Assembly (NCBI GenBank): GCA_002398405.1
Contig: DGYN01000147.1
Coordinates: 15,314 to 23,052, forward strand
Direction: 5' to 3'
Length of the DNA: 7,739 nt
DNA from: Caulobacteraceae bacterium UBA5005
Lineage (GTDB): Bacteria > Pseudomonadota > Alphaproteobacteria > Caulobacterales > Caulobacteraceae
This document shows positions 1-5,458 of the stretch, in pieces. A program made the translations under genes and the position numbers. The number at the start of each line of letters is the position of its first letter. The first letter of the stretch is position 1. A model generated the notes under the pieces. That model made no database searches, was not told the DNA's origin, and saw nothing but the letters and a program-made list of their open reading frames with translations.

Positions 1-5
1 GTCAT
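1..5 (-). CDS. Start of a leftward gene cut by the window edge
   Basis: Only the first five bases of this gene lie in the window: an ATG read leftward from position 5 and two bases of codon 2. The call rests on the ribosome binding site, a perfect AAGGAG (leftward, positions 16-11) five bases before the ATG, and on the AT-rich operator/promoter block at 45-88 between it and the divergent TetR gene. Nothing of the product can be read. By analogy with other divergent TetR loci it is a likely target of that regulator, often a transporter, efflux component or oxidoreductase, but this is inference only. Confidence 0.5.
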
Positions 6-44
6 GGCGGCTCCTTGTGGCTTGCCCCGGCGGGCGAAGCGATC

Positions 45-88
45 CATACTCATCAGTATATACCGATATGAATATACCCATGAGTATG
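45..88. promoter_or_regulatory. Tandem TetR-type operator in the divergent promoter region
   Basis: An AT-rich block in GC-rich DNA. The outer arms CATACTCAT (45-53) and ATGAGTATG (80-88) are perfect inverse complements around centre 66.5, and inner arms GTATAT (56-61) and ATATAC (72-77) share that centre. It can also be read as two tandem 14-bp near-palindromes, ATACTCATCAGTAT (46-59) and ATACCCATGAGTAT (74-87), identical at 12 of 14 positions with centres 28 bp apart. This is the expected form of an operator for two regulator dimers. It would cover promoters in both directions: a leftward TATACT (60-55) is a possible -10, and TATACC (73-78) is a possible rightward -10. The TetR protein at 92-685 is the obvious ligand, giving autoregulation. 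Confidence 0.72.
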
Positions 89-91
89 TAA

Positions 92-685
92 ATGCAAGCG
101 CCGTCATCCAGACAGTCTGAAAAGCGGGCCCAGACGCGCCAGAAGCTGATCAAGGCGGCCATCCAGGCCATTGGCGAAAAGGGGTTTGAGGCGGTCAGCC
201 TGGACGAGATCGCCGCCGGGGCCGGCATGACCAAGGGCGCGATCTACGATCACTTCGGCAGCAAGGACGGGCTGTTCCGCGAGGTGGTCGCGCACGAATG
301 GAAGCCGATTCCCTTTCCGGAAGGGGAGAAGTCAGCCCCAGCCAAGGTCCGGATGCGGGAATTCGCCGCCGCGGTCATCGCCGACGGCGCGCGCACGCGG
401 CTTCGCCTGCCAATCCAGGCGGCGTTTCTGCTCTATAGTCTTTCGCATCCGGAGCTGCAGAAGGGCGTGCCCGATCGCCTGGCCCAAGGGGTGGCCAATG
501 ACGTCGCCCGGCTGAAGGAAGCGTTTGCCCCGGAAGAGCTGCCCATGGACCCCGAGCGGTTCGTGATCCTGCTTCAGGCCATGATCCCGGGGCTGATGTA
601 CATGAGGAGTCAGGCCCCCGGTGTCGTCACCGACGAGGCGATCACCGACATCTTCCTGGGGCTGCTGGCCCGCAAGTCTACTTAG
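92..685 (+). CDS. TetR/AcrR-family transcriptional regulator
   Basis: A 197-residue one-component regulator, the usual size for the family. The N-terminal TetR domain is at about residues 13-66, with the helix-turn-helix around 36-55 (SLDEIAAGAGMTKGAIYDHF) followed by the typical GSKDGLF segment. The rest is a helical ligand-binding and dimerisation domain that I cannot assign to a subfamily, so the inducer is unknown. The ATG at 92 is the first possible start because an in-frame TAA sits at 89-91; there is no good Shine-Dalgarno, only GAG about eight bases upstream. It is divergent from the gene at the left edge and sits 3 bp from the palindromic operator, so self-repression together with control of that gene is likely. 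Its 3' end overlaps the convergent lipoprotein gene by 8 bp. Confidence 0.93.
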   Translation: MQAPSSRQSEKRAQTRQKLIKAAIQAIGEKGFEAVSLDEIAAGAGMTKGAIYDHFGSKDGLFREVVAHEWKPIPFPEGEKSAPAKVRMREFAAAVIADGARTRLRLPIQAAFLLYSLSHPELQKGVPDRLAQGVANDVARLKEAFAPEELPMDPERFVILLQAMIPGLMYMRSQAPGVVTDEAITDIFLGLLARKST

Positions 686-857
686 CGGTTTGGTCGATCA
701 CCGCGCCGGCGCCCGCGCCGACCACCGCGCCGACCGGACCGGCGACAACGGCGCCGGCGATGGCGCCGGAAGCTGCCCGCTGTTCCATATTGTGGCCGCA
801 GGCGCCCAAGGCGAGGGCGATGGCCGCGAGGGCGCAAAGGCTGATGGACTTGGTCAT
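678..857 (-). CDS. Small glycine-zipper lipoprotein
   Basis: A 59-residue predicted lipoprotein. Residues 1-19 form a signal peptide (MTK, then a hydrophobic core rich in Leu, Ala and Ile) ending in the lipobox LGAC with lipidated Cys20. Mature residues 31-54 hold a glycine-zipper pattern (repeated GxxxG spacing in GAIAGAVVAGPVGAVVGAG), which in this class packs in or against a membrane. Function is unknown; relatives are usually annotated as glycine zipper or YMGG-like proteins. The ATG at 857 is preferred over a longer frame opening near 1013 because it places the signal peptide at the N-terminus; a purine-rich AAGAGA lies about eight bases upstream. The last 8 bp overlap the end of the convergent TetR gene. 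An EcfG-type promoter at 888-913 predicts induction by general stress. Confidence 0.85.
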   Translation of the reverse strand: MTKSISLCALAAIALALGACGHNMEQRAASGAIAGAVVAGPVGAVVGAGAGAVIDQTAK

Positions 858-887
858 GGGAGGTCTCTTGGCAAAGGTTCGAGGCGG

Positions 888-913
888 AAACGTCCCCCTA
901 AGGCCAAGGTTCC
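888..913 (-). promoter_or_regulatory. EcfG (sigma-T)-type general stress promoter
   Basis: Read leftward, GGAAC (913-909), a 16-bp spacer (908-893) and CGTT (892-889), followed by another T. This matches the consensus GGAAC-N16/17-CGTT known for the alphaproteobacterial general stress sigma factor EcfG (sigma-T in Caulobacter, RpoE2 in rhizobia). A transcript starting about 6-8 bases after the -10 gives a leader of roughly 25 nt before the lipoprotein ATG at 857. Both elements and the spacing are seen directly; sigma specificity is inferred. Confidence 0.72.
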
Positions 914-951
914 ATCTCCGATTTGCGCCGATTTGGACGAAATGCGGCGAG

Positions 952-975
952 GGGCCGCGAGGGCCCAGATTTTTT
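952..975 (+). terminator. Terminator-like hairpin downstream of the TetR gene
   Basis: GGGCC (952-956) can pair with GGCCC (962-966) across a 5-nt loop, followed after three bases by six T (970-975). The stem is short but entirely G/C. No rightward gene ends nearby; the closest is the TetR gene, 267 bp upstream. If active, it would stop TetR read-through, which runs antisense to the lipoprotein and its promoter, before the hydrolase promoter. Confidence 0.35.
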
Positions 976-1006
976 CCCCAGGAAAGAGTCCTTTGCCGCC
1001 AAGCGG

Positions 1007-1023
1007 TTGGCACGAATTATGCT
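1007..1023 (+). promoter_or_regulatory. Sigma-54-like promoter upstream of the cell wall hydrolase
   Basis: TTGGCACG (1007-1014), four bases, then ATGCT (1019-1023) matches the sigma-54 consensus YTGGCACG-N4-TTGCW except for one T replaced by A. The invariant GG (1009-1010) and GC (1021-1022) have the correct 12-bp separation. Transcription would begin near 1033-1035 and leave a leader of about 165 nt before the hydrolase start at 1199. I did not find an enhancer site for an activator. Chance occurrence is possible; a weaker sigma-70-like pair lies just downstream (1040-1068). Confidence 0.45.
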
Positions 1024-1116
1024 GCATTGCAGCGAAGAATTGCGAATCAGCCCCATTTGAGCCATAAAACACGGTAGAAAGCGGAACCTCGGCCAATGCG
1101 AACCGGCTGAGAACCT

Positions 1117-1151
1117 GTCCCGAACGGCGCCGCGGGGAGTGGCTTCGGGAC
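1117..1151 (+). repeat. Inverted repeat in the hydrolase leader
   Basis: GTCCCGAA (1117-1124) and TTCGGGAC (1144-1151) are perfect inverse complements separated by 19 bases that include GGCGCC. In RNA this forms an 8-bp stem about 50 nt before the TTG start. It has no T run, so it is not an ordinary terminator. It could be a leader hairpin or a two-half-site operator. Confidence 0.5.
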
Positions 1152-1198
1152 TGTTGTAGGGGGGCCTGAGCGCCCTCGCCGAACAGGACGCGAAAGTT

Positions 1199-2254
1199 TT
1201 GAAAGCCACCTACCAAGCCCGCGCTTCCGCGCGCGCGCTCCTTACCCGCATACCTCTGGGTGTCGCCGCTGGCGGCGTCATCGGTCTCGCCCTCGGCGGG
1301 GCCTATATGGCCGGAGGGTTGGCGAAGGACGCGGGCGTTCAAGCCAAGGTGGTGCGGATCGCCGCGGCGGCCGATGGTGACTTCTCCCAAGCGGGCCTGG
1401 AAAGCCTGGCCGCGACCGACCCCAAGGCCCTGGCCTTCGCCATGCGCCTTGACCCTTCTCTGATGGCGGACGTGCAAAGCGACGAGCGGCAGACCGCCGA
1501 GCTTTCCCAGGAACTTTCCAAACGGGCGCCGAAGTCCAATTTCTTCAAGGCGTCGGTCTCTTCGGCGGTGAAGGCCTTTAGCGGCCCCGCGGCGCGGCCC
1601 TGGACGGCGAGCCCGCTGGACGCGGCCCGCCAACTCGATTGCCTCACCCAAGCGGTCTATTACGAGGCCAGGGGCGAGACCCCGGCCGGACAGGCGGCGG
1701 TGGCCCAGGTGGTGCTGAACCGCGTTCGCCACCCCCAGTTTCCGAAATCGGTCTGCGCCGTCGTCTATCAGGGCGCCACCAGCGGCCGCGGCTGCCAGTT
1801 CAGCTTCGCCTGCAATGGCGCGACCCGCTATCGCCGCGAAGGCGGCGCCTGGGAGCGGGCCGAGCGGATCGCCTCCCGCGCCATGGACGGCTATGTGATG
1901 GCCGACGTCGGCAACGCCACCCACTTCCATGTGGCCTCGATCAATCCGCGCTGGGGCAATCTGCTCCGGGTTGGCAAGATCGGCATGCATGTCTTCTACC
2001 GGTTCAGCGGCAAGGCGGGCTCGCCCGCGGCCTTCATCGCCGAACCCGAGCCTGCGCCGGAAGAGACCCATGAGCCGGTCGCCATCCTGGCCAGCATGAC
2101 CATCGTGCCGGCTGACAGCCAAAGTCCGGTGATCACCGCCGCCAACGCCGTGGTCGACACCATGATGCGGGCCGATACGCCGGCCGCCCAGGCCGCGCCG
2201 GCAAAGCCCGAAACGTCCGCTTCCCCGGCCCCTTCGGCGGCCAAGCCGTCCTAG
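1199..2254 (+). CDS. SleB-family cell wall hydrolase, membrane-anchored
   Basis: A 351-residue protein with a C-terminal-half Hydrolase_2 (SleB/CwlJ) domain at about residues 145-270, a peptidoglycan hydrolase fold. Visible motifs are YYEARGE (154-160) with the presumed catalytic Glu156, the VVLNRVRHPQFP stretch (171-182), THFH (241-244), and IGMHVFYR (261-268). Four cysteines, Cys148, Cys186, Cys199 and Cys205, could form disulfides in the periplasm. Residues 18-41, after several Arg, form a likely signal anchor; residues 42-140 are a variable linker, and the tail after 275 is Ala/Pro-rich. It starts at TTG 1199, with AGGA ten bases upstream; an in-frame TAG at 1157 limits extension. It is probably involved in wall remodelling in vegetative cells, since no sporulation context is seen. 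Its stop shares CTAG (2251-2254) with the convergent regulator. Confidence 0.88.
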   Translation: MKATYQARASARALLTRIPLGVAAGGVIGLALGGAYMAGGLAKDAGVQAKVVRIAAAADGDFSQAGLESLAATDPKALAFAMRLDPSLMADVQSDERQTAELSQELSKRAPKSNFFKASVSSAVKAFSGPAARPWTASPLDAARQLDCLTQAVYYEARGETPAGQAAVAQVVLNRVRHPQFPKSVCAVVYQGATSGRGCQFSFACNGATRYRREGGAWERAERIASRAMDGYVMADVGNATHFHVASINPRWGNLLRVGKIGMHVFYRFSGKAGSPAAFIAEPEPAPEETHEPVAILASMTIVPADSQSPVITAANAVVDTMMRADTPAAQAAPAKPETSASPAPSAAKPS

Positions 2255-3201
2255 GCGGCCTTCGCGGCCCTGCGCAGGGCCTGCGGCGGATGGCCGAAGG
2301 CGCGGATGAAGGCGCGGCGCATGCGCTCGGGATCGCCAAAGCCGGTGGCGAGCGCGATCCGGTCGACGGTGTCTTCGCCGGCCTCAACGCGTAGACGCGC
2401 CGCCTCCAGCCGCAAGCGCTCGATCGCCTTGGCCGGCGTCATCCCCATTTCGGCCGTGAACACCCGTGAGAAGTTGCGCGGGCTCATGGCGGCCTGAGAG
2501 GCCAGGTCTTCGACCCCCAGCGGCTTTTCCAGATTTTCCCGCGCCCAGGTGAGCAGATGGTCGAACCGGCCACCGGGGCGTTCGAGTTCCAGCAGGGCCG
2601 AGAACTGCGACTGGCCCCCCGGCCGGCGGTGATAGACCACCAGCTCCTGGGCGGCGCGGCGGGCGATGGCCTCGCCGCAATCCTCGGCGATCAGAGCGAG
2701 CGACAGGTCGATCCCCGCGGTAATGCCGGCCGAGGTCCAGACAGAACCATCCCGTACGTAGATCCGGTCGGGCTCGACCCTCACCTTGGGAAAGCGCTGG
2801 GTGAAATCAGGGCAGCGGCGCCAGTGGGTGGTCGCCCGCTTGCCGTCCAGGAGACCCGCCGCCGCCAGGATATAGGCGCCCGAACAGACGCTGGTCACCC
2901 GGCGAGCGGTCTTGGCGGTCCGGCGGACGAAGGCCAGGATCCTGTCACAGTTCATCGCGTCCCGCGTTCCAAATCCGCCGGAGACGATCAGGGTGTCGAC
3001 CTTGCCCAGAGCCTCAAACCCCTCAGCCAGCATGGACGCGCCGGAGGAAGAGCGTACGGCGCCGGGGTCGGCGGCCACGATGCGCAGCTCATAAGGCGCC
3101 GGCGTCACCATGCGGACGGGCATCTCGAAGGCGGCGATGGGGCCGGCGGCGTCGAGGAGTTGGAAGTCTTCGAAGATCAGGACGGCGACGGTGCGGGTCA
3201 T
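2251..3201 (-). CDS. GlxA-family transcriptional regulator (DJ-1/PfpI domain plus AraC HTH)
   Basis: A 316-residue regulator with two domains. Residues 4-190 are a DJ-1/PfpI (class I glutamine amidotransferase-like) sensor with nucleophile-elbow sequence TSVCSGAYILAAAGLL (103-118), Cys106, and a TTHW motif (124-127). Residues about 212-310 are an AraC-type DNA-binding domain with two helix-turn-helix units (VEDLASQAAMSPRNFSRVF; VDRIALATGFGDPERMRRAF). Members such as GlxA and ArgR/CdhR-type proteins activate catabolic genes. ATG 3201 is chosen over TTG 3252 because the DJ-1 strand TVAVLIFEDF begins at once; its Shine-Dalgarno is weak. It is divergent from a DJ-1 enzyme 81 bp away, the most likely target. 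The 3' end overlaps the hydrolase stop by 4 bp. The effector is unknown. Confidence 0.93.
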   Translation of the reverse strand: MTRTVAVLIFEDFQLLDAAGPIAAFEMPVRMVTPAPYELRIVAADPGAVRSSSGASMLAEGFEALGKVDTLIVSGGFGTRDAMNCDRILAFVRRTAKTARRVTSVCSGAYILAAAGLLDGKRATTHWRRCPDFTQRFPKVRVEPDRIYVRDGSVWTSAGITAGIDLSLALIAEDCGEAIARRAAQELVVYHRRPGGQSQFSALLELERPGGRFDHLLTWARENLEKPLGVEDLASQAAMSPRNFSRVFTAEMGMTPAKAIERLRLEAARLRVEAGEDTVDRIALATGFGDPERMRRAFIRAFGHPPQALRRAAKAA

Positions 3202-3234
3202 GGCGTAAATCGAGGGAACCTTGTCATTTATGCC
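3202..3234. promoter_or_regulatory. Inverted repeat in the divergent DJ-1 gene promoter region
   Basis: GGCGTAAAT (3202-3210) and ATTTATGCC (3226-3234) are inverse complements at 8 of 9 positions with a 15-bp gap, in the 81-bp space between the regulator and the DJ-1 enzyme gene. It is the most symmetric AT-containing element there and a candidate binding site for the AraC-type regulator. No convincing -35/-10 pair was recognised on either strand. Confidence 0.4.
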
Positions 3235-3282
3235 GGACCCTAGATCGGGCAAGAGGGCCGGGTCAAGCAGAGGAGATCATCC

Positions 3283-3969
3283 ATGACCGCCCCGTTCCGC
3301 ACCGTCTTCGCCGTCTATGAGGGGATGACGCACCTGGACTTTACCGGCCCGCACCAGTTCATGGTCCGGTTGCCGAATTCCGAAACCATCGTCGCCAGCC
3401 GCGACGGCGGCGAGGTCGACGCCGAGGGGCTGACCTTTGGCCGCACCCGGCGACTGGCCGACATCGAGTCCTGCGACCTGATCTGCATTCCGGGAGGGCT
3501 GACCGCCACCCAGGTTGCCAATGACGCGGCCTTCATGGCCGAAGTCACCCGGCTCTCGAAGGGTGCGCGTTATCTGACCTCGGTCTGCACCGGGTCGCTG
3601 GTCCTGGCGGCGACCGGCCTCATCCGCGGCAGGCGCGCCGCCTGCCATTGGGCCTGGCGCGAGCTCCTCACCGAGTTCGATGTCATCCCGGACCCGGCCC
3701 GGGTGGTGCGCGACGGCAATGTCATCACCGGCGGCGGAGTGACGGCAGGCATCGATTTTGCCCTCACCGTCCTGGCCGAACTCGCTGGCGAGGATTTCGC
3801 CAAGACCATTCAGCTGGGCCTCGAATACGACCCCAAGCCGCCCTTCAACTCCGGCCGCCCCGAGATCGCTGAACCCCAGGTCCTGGCCCGCTACAACGGC
3901 TTCATGGAAAAGCTGATGCCGGAACGCCGGCGCGAGGCGCGGGTGGCGGCGGAGATGATGAAGGTGTAG
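3283..3969 (+). CDS. DJ-1/PfpI family protein, isonitrile hydratase-like
   Basis: A 228-residue, single-domain cytoplasmic DJ-1/PfpI protein. The nucleophile elbow is TSVCTGSLVLAATGL (99-113) with Cys102. Other conserved stretches are LDFTGP (18-23), ICIPGG (67-72), GGGVTAGIDFALTVLAEL and QLGLEYDPKPPFNSG. From memory these closely match isonitrile hydratase InhA of Pseudomonas putida, about 228 residues with a catalytic Cys at 101, which hydrates isonitriles to N-substituted formamides. The real substrate here is unproven; generic DJ-1/PfpI hydrolase or stress roles are alternatives. A strong Shine-Dalgarno AGGAGA (3271-3276) lies six bases before the ATG. The gene is divergent from a GlxA-type regulator carrying the same sensor fold, which probably controls it. 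Hairpins follow the stop. Confidence 0.88.
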   Translation: MTAPFRTVFAVYEGMTHLDFTGPHQFMVRLPNSETIVASRDGGEVDAEGLTFGRTRRLADIESCDLICIPGGLTATQVANDAAFMAEVTRLSKGARYLTSVCTGSLVLAATGLIRGRRAACHWAWRELLTEFDVIPDPARVVRDGNVITGGGVTAGIDFALTVLAELAGEDFAKTIQLGLEYDPKPPFNSGRPEIAEPQVLARYNGFMEKLMPERRREARVAAEMMKV

Positions 3970-3979
3970 GGGGTCCGAC

Positions 3980-4013
3980 ACCGCACTTCGTCGATACCGC
4001 ACCTAAGTGTGGT
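3980..4013 (+). terminator. Hairpin after the DJ-1 gene, possible transcript end
   Basis: ACCGCACTT (3980-3988) and AAGTGTGGT (4005-4013) pair at 8 of 9 positions (the ninth is a G-T pair) around a 16-nt loop, starting 11 bases after the stop codon. The heptamer ACCGCAC also recurs in the loop (3996-4002), and GGTCCG occurs on both sides (3972-3977, 4012-4017). There is no T run, so it may act as an RNA 3'-end stabiliser or be part of a dispersed repeat rather than a classical terminator. Confidence 0.4.
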
Positions 4014-4025
4014 CCGGCCAAGGAA

Positions 4026-4048
4026 CCCTCTCCCGCGTGCGGAGAGGG
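4026..4048. repeat. REP-like palindrome
   Basis: CCCTCTCC (4026-4033) and GGAGAGGG (4041-4048) are perfect inverse complements around a 7-nt loop. Sequences of this pattern are common dispersed intergenic elements in GC-rich proteobacteria; that this one is multicopy is inferred, since it occurs once here. With the hairpin at 3980-4013 it fills most of the 137-bp gap before the acyltransferase gene. Confidence 0.5.
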
Positions 4049-4106
4049 TGGGCTAGTCGCAGGCAGAACCGGCGAGTTCGGCCCACCCTTTGCAGTTTGC
4101 GGTTCC

Positions 4107-5231
4107 ATGACCGCTCAGACCGCTCATTCCGCATCGAATCTGTCCCAGGCCGGGACAAAAACCCCCGGCGTGAGGGGGGGCTGGCTGGATGGGCTCCGGT
4201 TTTGGGCCGCCTTTTTCGTGGTCGTGTACCACTACGCCTCAGAGGCGCCGGTGCCGATCTATGACTTTCACCCGGCCTTCGACCGCGGCTACCTGGCCAC
4301 CGATTTCTTCCTGATGCTGTCGGGATTTGTGCTCGGCAAGGCTTACGGCCGGGCGGTGGAGGAGGGGAAGATCGCCCCGCTGGCCTTCCTGACCAAGCGG
4401 TTGGCGCGGATCTGGCCGGCCCACATCATCGTGCTGATCATGACCGCGGCCCTGGTGTTCGCCGCGCACCTGGCCGGCTTCGACCCGCAGCATCCGGCCC
4501 GTTTCAACGCCGGCGACTTCTGGCCGCAGGCCCTGCTTATCCAGGCGTGGGGCGACTTTGGCGGCGGCGGCTGGAACCTGCCAAGCTGGTCGTTGTCGGC
4601 CCTCATCATCTGCTACGCGGCCTTCCCGCTCGTCTGGCCGGTGGTGCGCAGGATGGGCGCGATCGCGGCCGTCTGTTTCGCGGCCCTGATGGTCCTTGGG
4701 GCCGACGCCCTGTGCTGGGCCAACTTCGGCAGGGGGCTTTATGACCTTCCCTTCCAGTACGGCGTCCTGCGCGCCGCGCCCCTGTTCATCCTCGGCGCCG
4801 CCCTGGCCAGCCTGCCAGCCATGGGCCGCCGCACAGCCCTGGTCCTGGGCCTTGGAGGCCTGGCGACCTTCTTCGGCGTGCAACTGATCGGCCGCCACGA
4901 CGGGCTTTCCATCGCGGCCATCGCCACCGTGGTCGCCTGCCTGGGGGCCATGCCGGTGATCAAGCCCTCGAAGCTCGCGGCCTACGGCGGCAAGATTTCG
5001 TTCTCGCTGTTCATCACCCACGTGCTCGCCGCCGTGGTCTGGTTCGGCGTGGTCCACAAGCTGGACCATCTGCCAGACACCATCCGCTGGATACTTTGGG
5101 CGGGCTCTTTGCCCTTCGCCCTCATCGGCGCGGCGGTCTTCGAGCGGCTGATCGACAAGCCGGTTCAGGACTTCATCAATCCCCGGCTCTCGGCCCTGTT
5201 GAAGCGCCCGGCGACGACCGCAACCGCCTAG
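4107..5231 (+). CDS. Acyltransferase family 3 membrane protein
   Basis: A 374-residue integral membrane protein of the acyltransferase 3 (OafA/YrhL-like) family, which transfers acyl groups to sugars of surface polysaccharides, glycolipids or peptidoglycan at the inner membrane. The N-terminal hallmark is clear: WLDGLR (26-31) and Arg31-x10-His42 in the first helix, the FFLMLSGFVL helix (67-76), and a basic loop with TKRLARIWPAH (96-106). About ten hydrophobic segments follow. The usual WSLSxE motif reads WSLSAL (161-166), so the expected acidic residue is Leu166. Residues 1-24 are polar and poorly constrained; the ATG at 4107 lacks a good Shine-Dalgarno, so the start is less certain. No glycan genes are adjacent, so the substrate is unknown. 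The stop shares CTAG (5228-5231) with the convergent small gene. Confidence 0.9.
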   Translation: MTAQTAHSASNLSQAGTKTPGVRGGWLDGLRFWAAFFVVVYHYASEAPVPIYDFHPAFDRGYLATDFFLMLSGFVLGKAYGRAVEEGKIAPLAFLTKRLARIWPAHIIVLIMTAALVFAAHLAGFDPQHPARFNAGDFWPQALLIQAWGDFGGGGWNLPSWSLSALIICYAAFPLVWPVVRRMGAIAAVCFAALMVLGADALCWANFGRGLYDLPFQYGVLRAAPLFILGAALASLPAMGRRTALVLGLGGLATFFGVQLIGRHDGLSIAAIATVVACLGAMPVIKPSKLAAYGGKISFSLFITHVLAAVVWFGVVHKLDHLPDTIRWILWAGSLPFALIGAAVFERLIDKPVQDFINPRLSALLKRPATTATA

Positions 5232-5437
5232 CGGTGCTGGGGTCTTGCCCGCGGCGTCAGGTTCTGGCGGGTGTTAGCCTGCCGCCCCTGCTGATCGAGG
5301 TTGGCGTCGGCGTCCCCGGGCTCCCCCGACTGTAGTCCCGTCTTGAGATCGCGCCGGTCGGCGTGCTCGCCGGCGATGTCAGCGCGCTCATCCTTGAAGT
5401 GACGCTGTTCCGGCGGGATCGGGGGAAGCTTGCTCAT
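5228..5437 (-). CDS. Small hydrophilic protein of unknown function, probable stress gene
   Basis: A 69-residue, highly charged protein starting MSKLPPIPPEQRHF and ending in a Gln/Asn/Arg-rich stretch (NLDQQGRQANTRQNLTPRA). There is no signal peptide, membrane segment or cysteine, and it is probably disordered. I recall small alphaproteobacterial hypothetical proteins with a similar tail pattern (NLxxQGRQxNxxQN), but the function is not known to me. The ATG at 5437 is preferred over one at 5452 because of a strong Shine-Dalgarno (GAAGGAGA) five bases upstream. An EcfG-like promoter at 5459-5483 would give a leader of only about 15 nt. The stop overlaps the acyltransferase stop by 4 bp in a shared CTAG. 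Confidence 0.78.
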   Translation of the reverse strand: MSKLPPIPPEQRHFKDERADIAGEHADRRDLKTGLQSGEPGDADANLDQQGRQANTRQNLTPRARPQHR

Positions 5438-5458
5438 GTTGGTCTCCTTCAAGGGGGT

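Larger units (their letters stand above)
858..1198. other. 341-bp intergenic regulatory region between divergent genes
   Basis: No convincing gene is present; open frames crossing it are low-complexity shadows. It holds, left to right: a leftward EcfG-type promoter (888-913) for the lipoprotein; a rightward terminator-like hairpin with six T (952-975); a rightward sigma-54-like promoter (1007-1023); a weaker rightward sigma-70-like pair, TTGCGA (1040-1045), 17 bp, CATAAA (1063-1068); and a perfect 8-bp inverted repeat in the presumed leader of the hydrolase (1117-1151). Confidence 0.6.

Noticed and set aside
621..1067. Rightward frame of 148 codons following the TetR gene
   Set aside because: Begins inside the TetR gene in another frame and runs through the lipoprotein antisense and the promoter region; Gly/Arg-rich with no motif.
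1083..1107. GGAAC at 1083-1087 as a third EcfG promoter, for the hydrolase
   Set aside because: At 16 or 17 bp downstream the sequence is CGGC or GGCT, without the required GTT.
854..2122. Long leftward open frame of 422 codons opposite the cell wall hydrolase
   Set aside because: It is an antisense shadow of a GC-rich gene: low-complexity Arg/Gly/Ala-rich translation, no recognisable domain, while the opposite strand encodes a clear SleB domain.
3215..3239. GGAAC at 3215-3219 as an EcfG promoter for the DJ-1 enzyme gene
   Set aside because: No CGTT or GTT at 16-18 bp; the downstream bases are GACC/ACCC.
2557..3243. Rightward 228-codon frame opposite the GlxA-like regulator
   Set aside because: Shadow frame with Gly/Asp/Arg-rich composition; the leftward frame has conserved DJ-1 and AraC domains.
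3202..3252. Upstream TTG start extending the GlxA-like regulator by 17 residues
   Set aside because: The extension is unlike the family, and the DJ-1 core begins directly after the ATG at 3201. It would also occupy most of the divergent promoter region.
3277..4002. Leftward 241-codon frame opposite the isonitrile-hydratase-like gene
   Set aside because: Shadow frame with no family motifs; the rightward frame has a strong ribosome binding site and conserved motifs.
4239..5069. Leftward 276-codon frame opposite the acyltransferase
   Set aside because: Highly charged, repetitive translation typical of the antisense of hydrophobic membrane helices.
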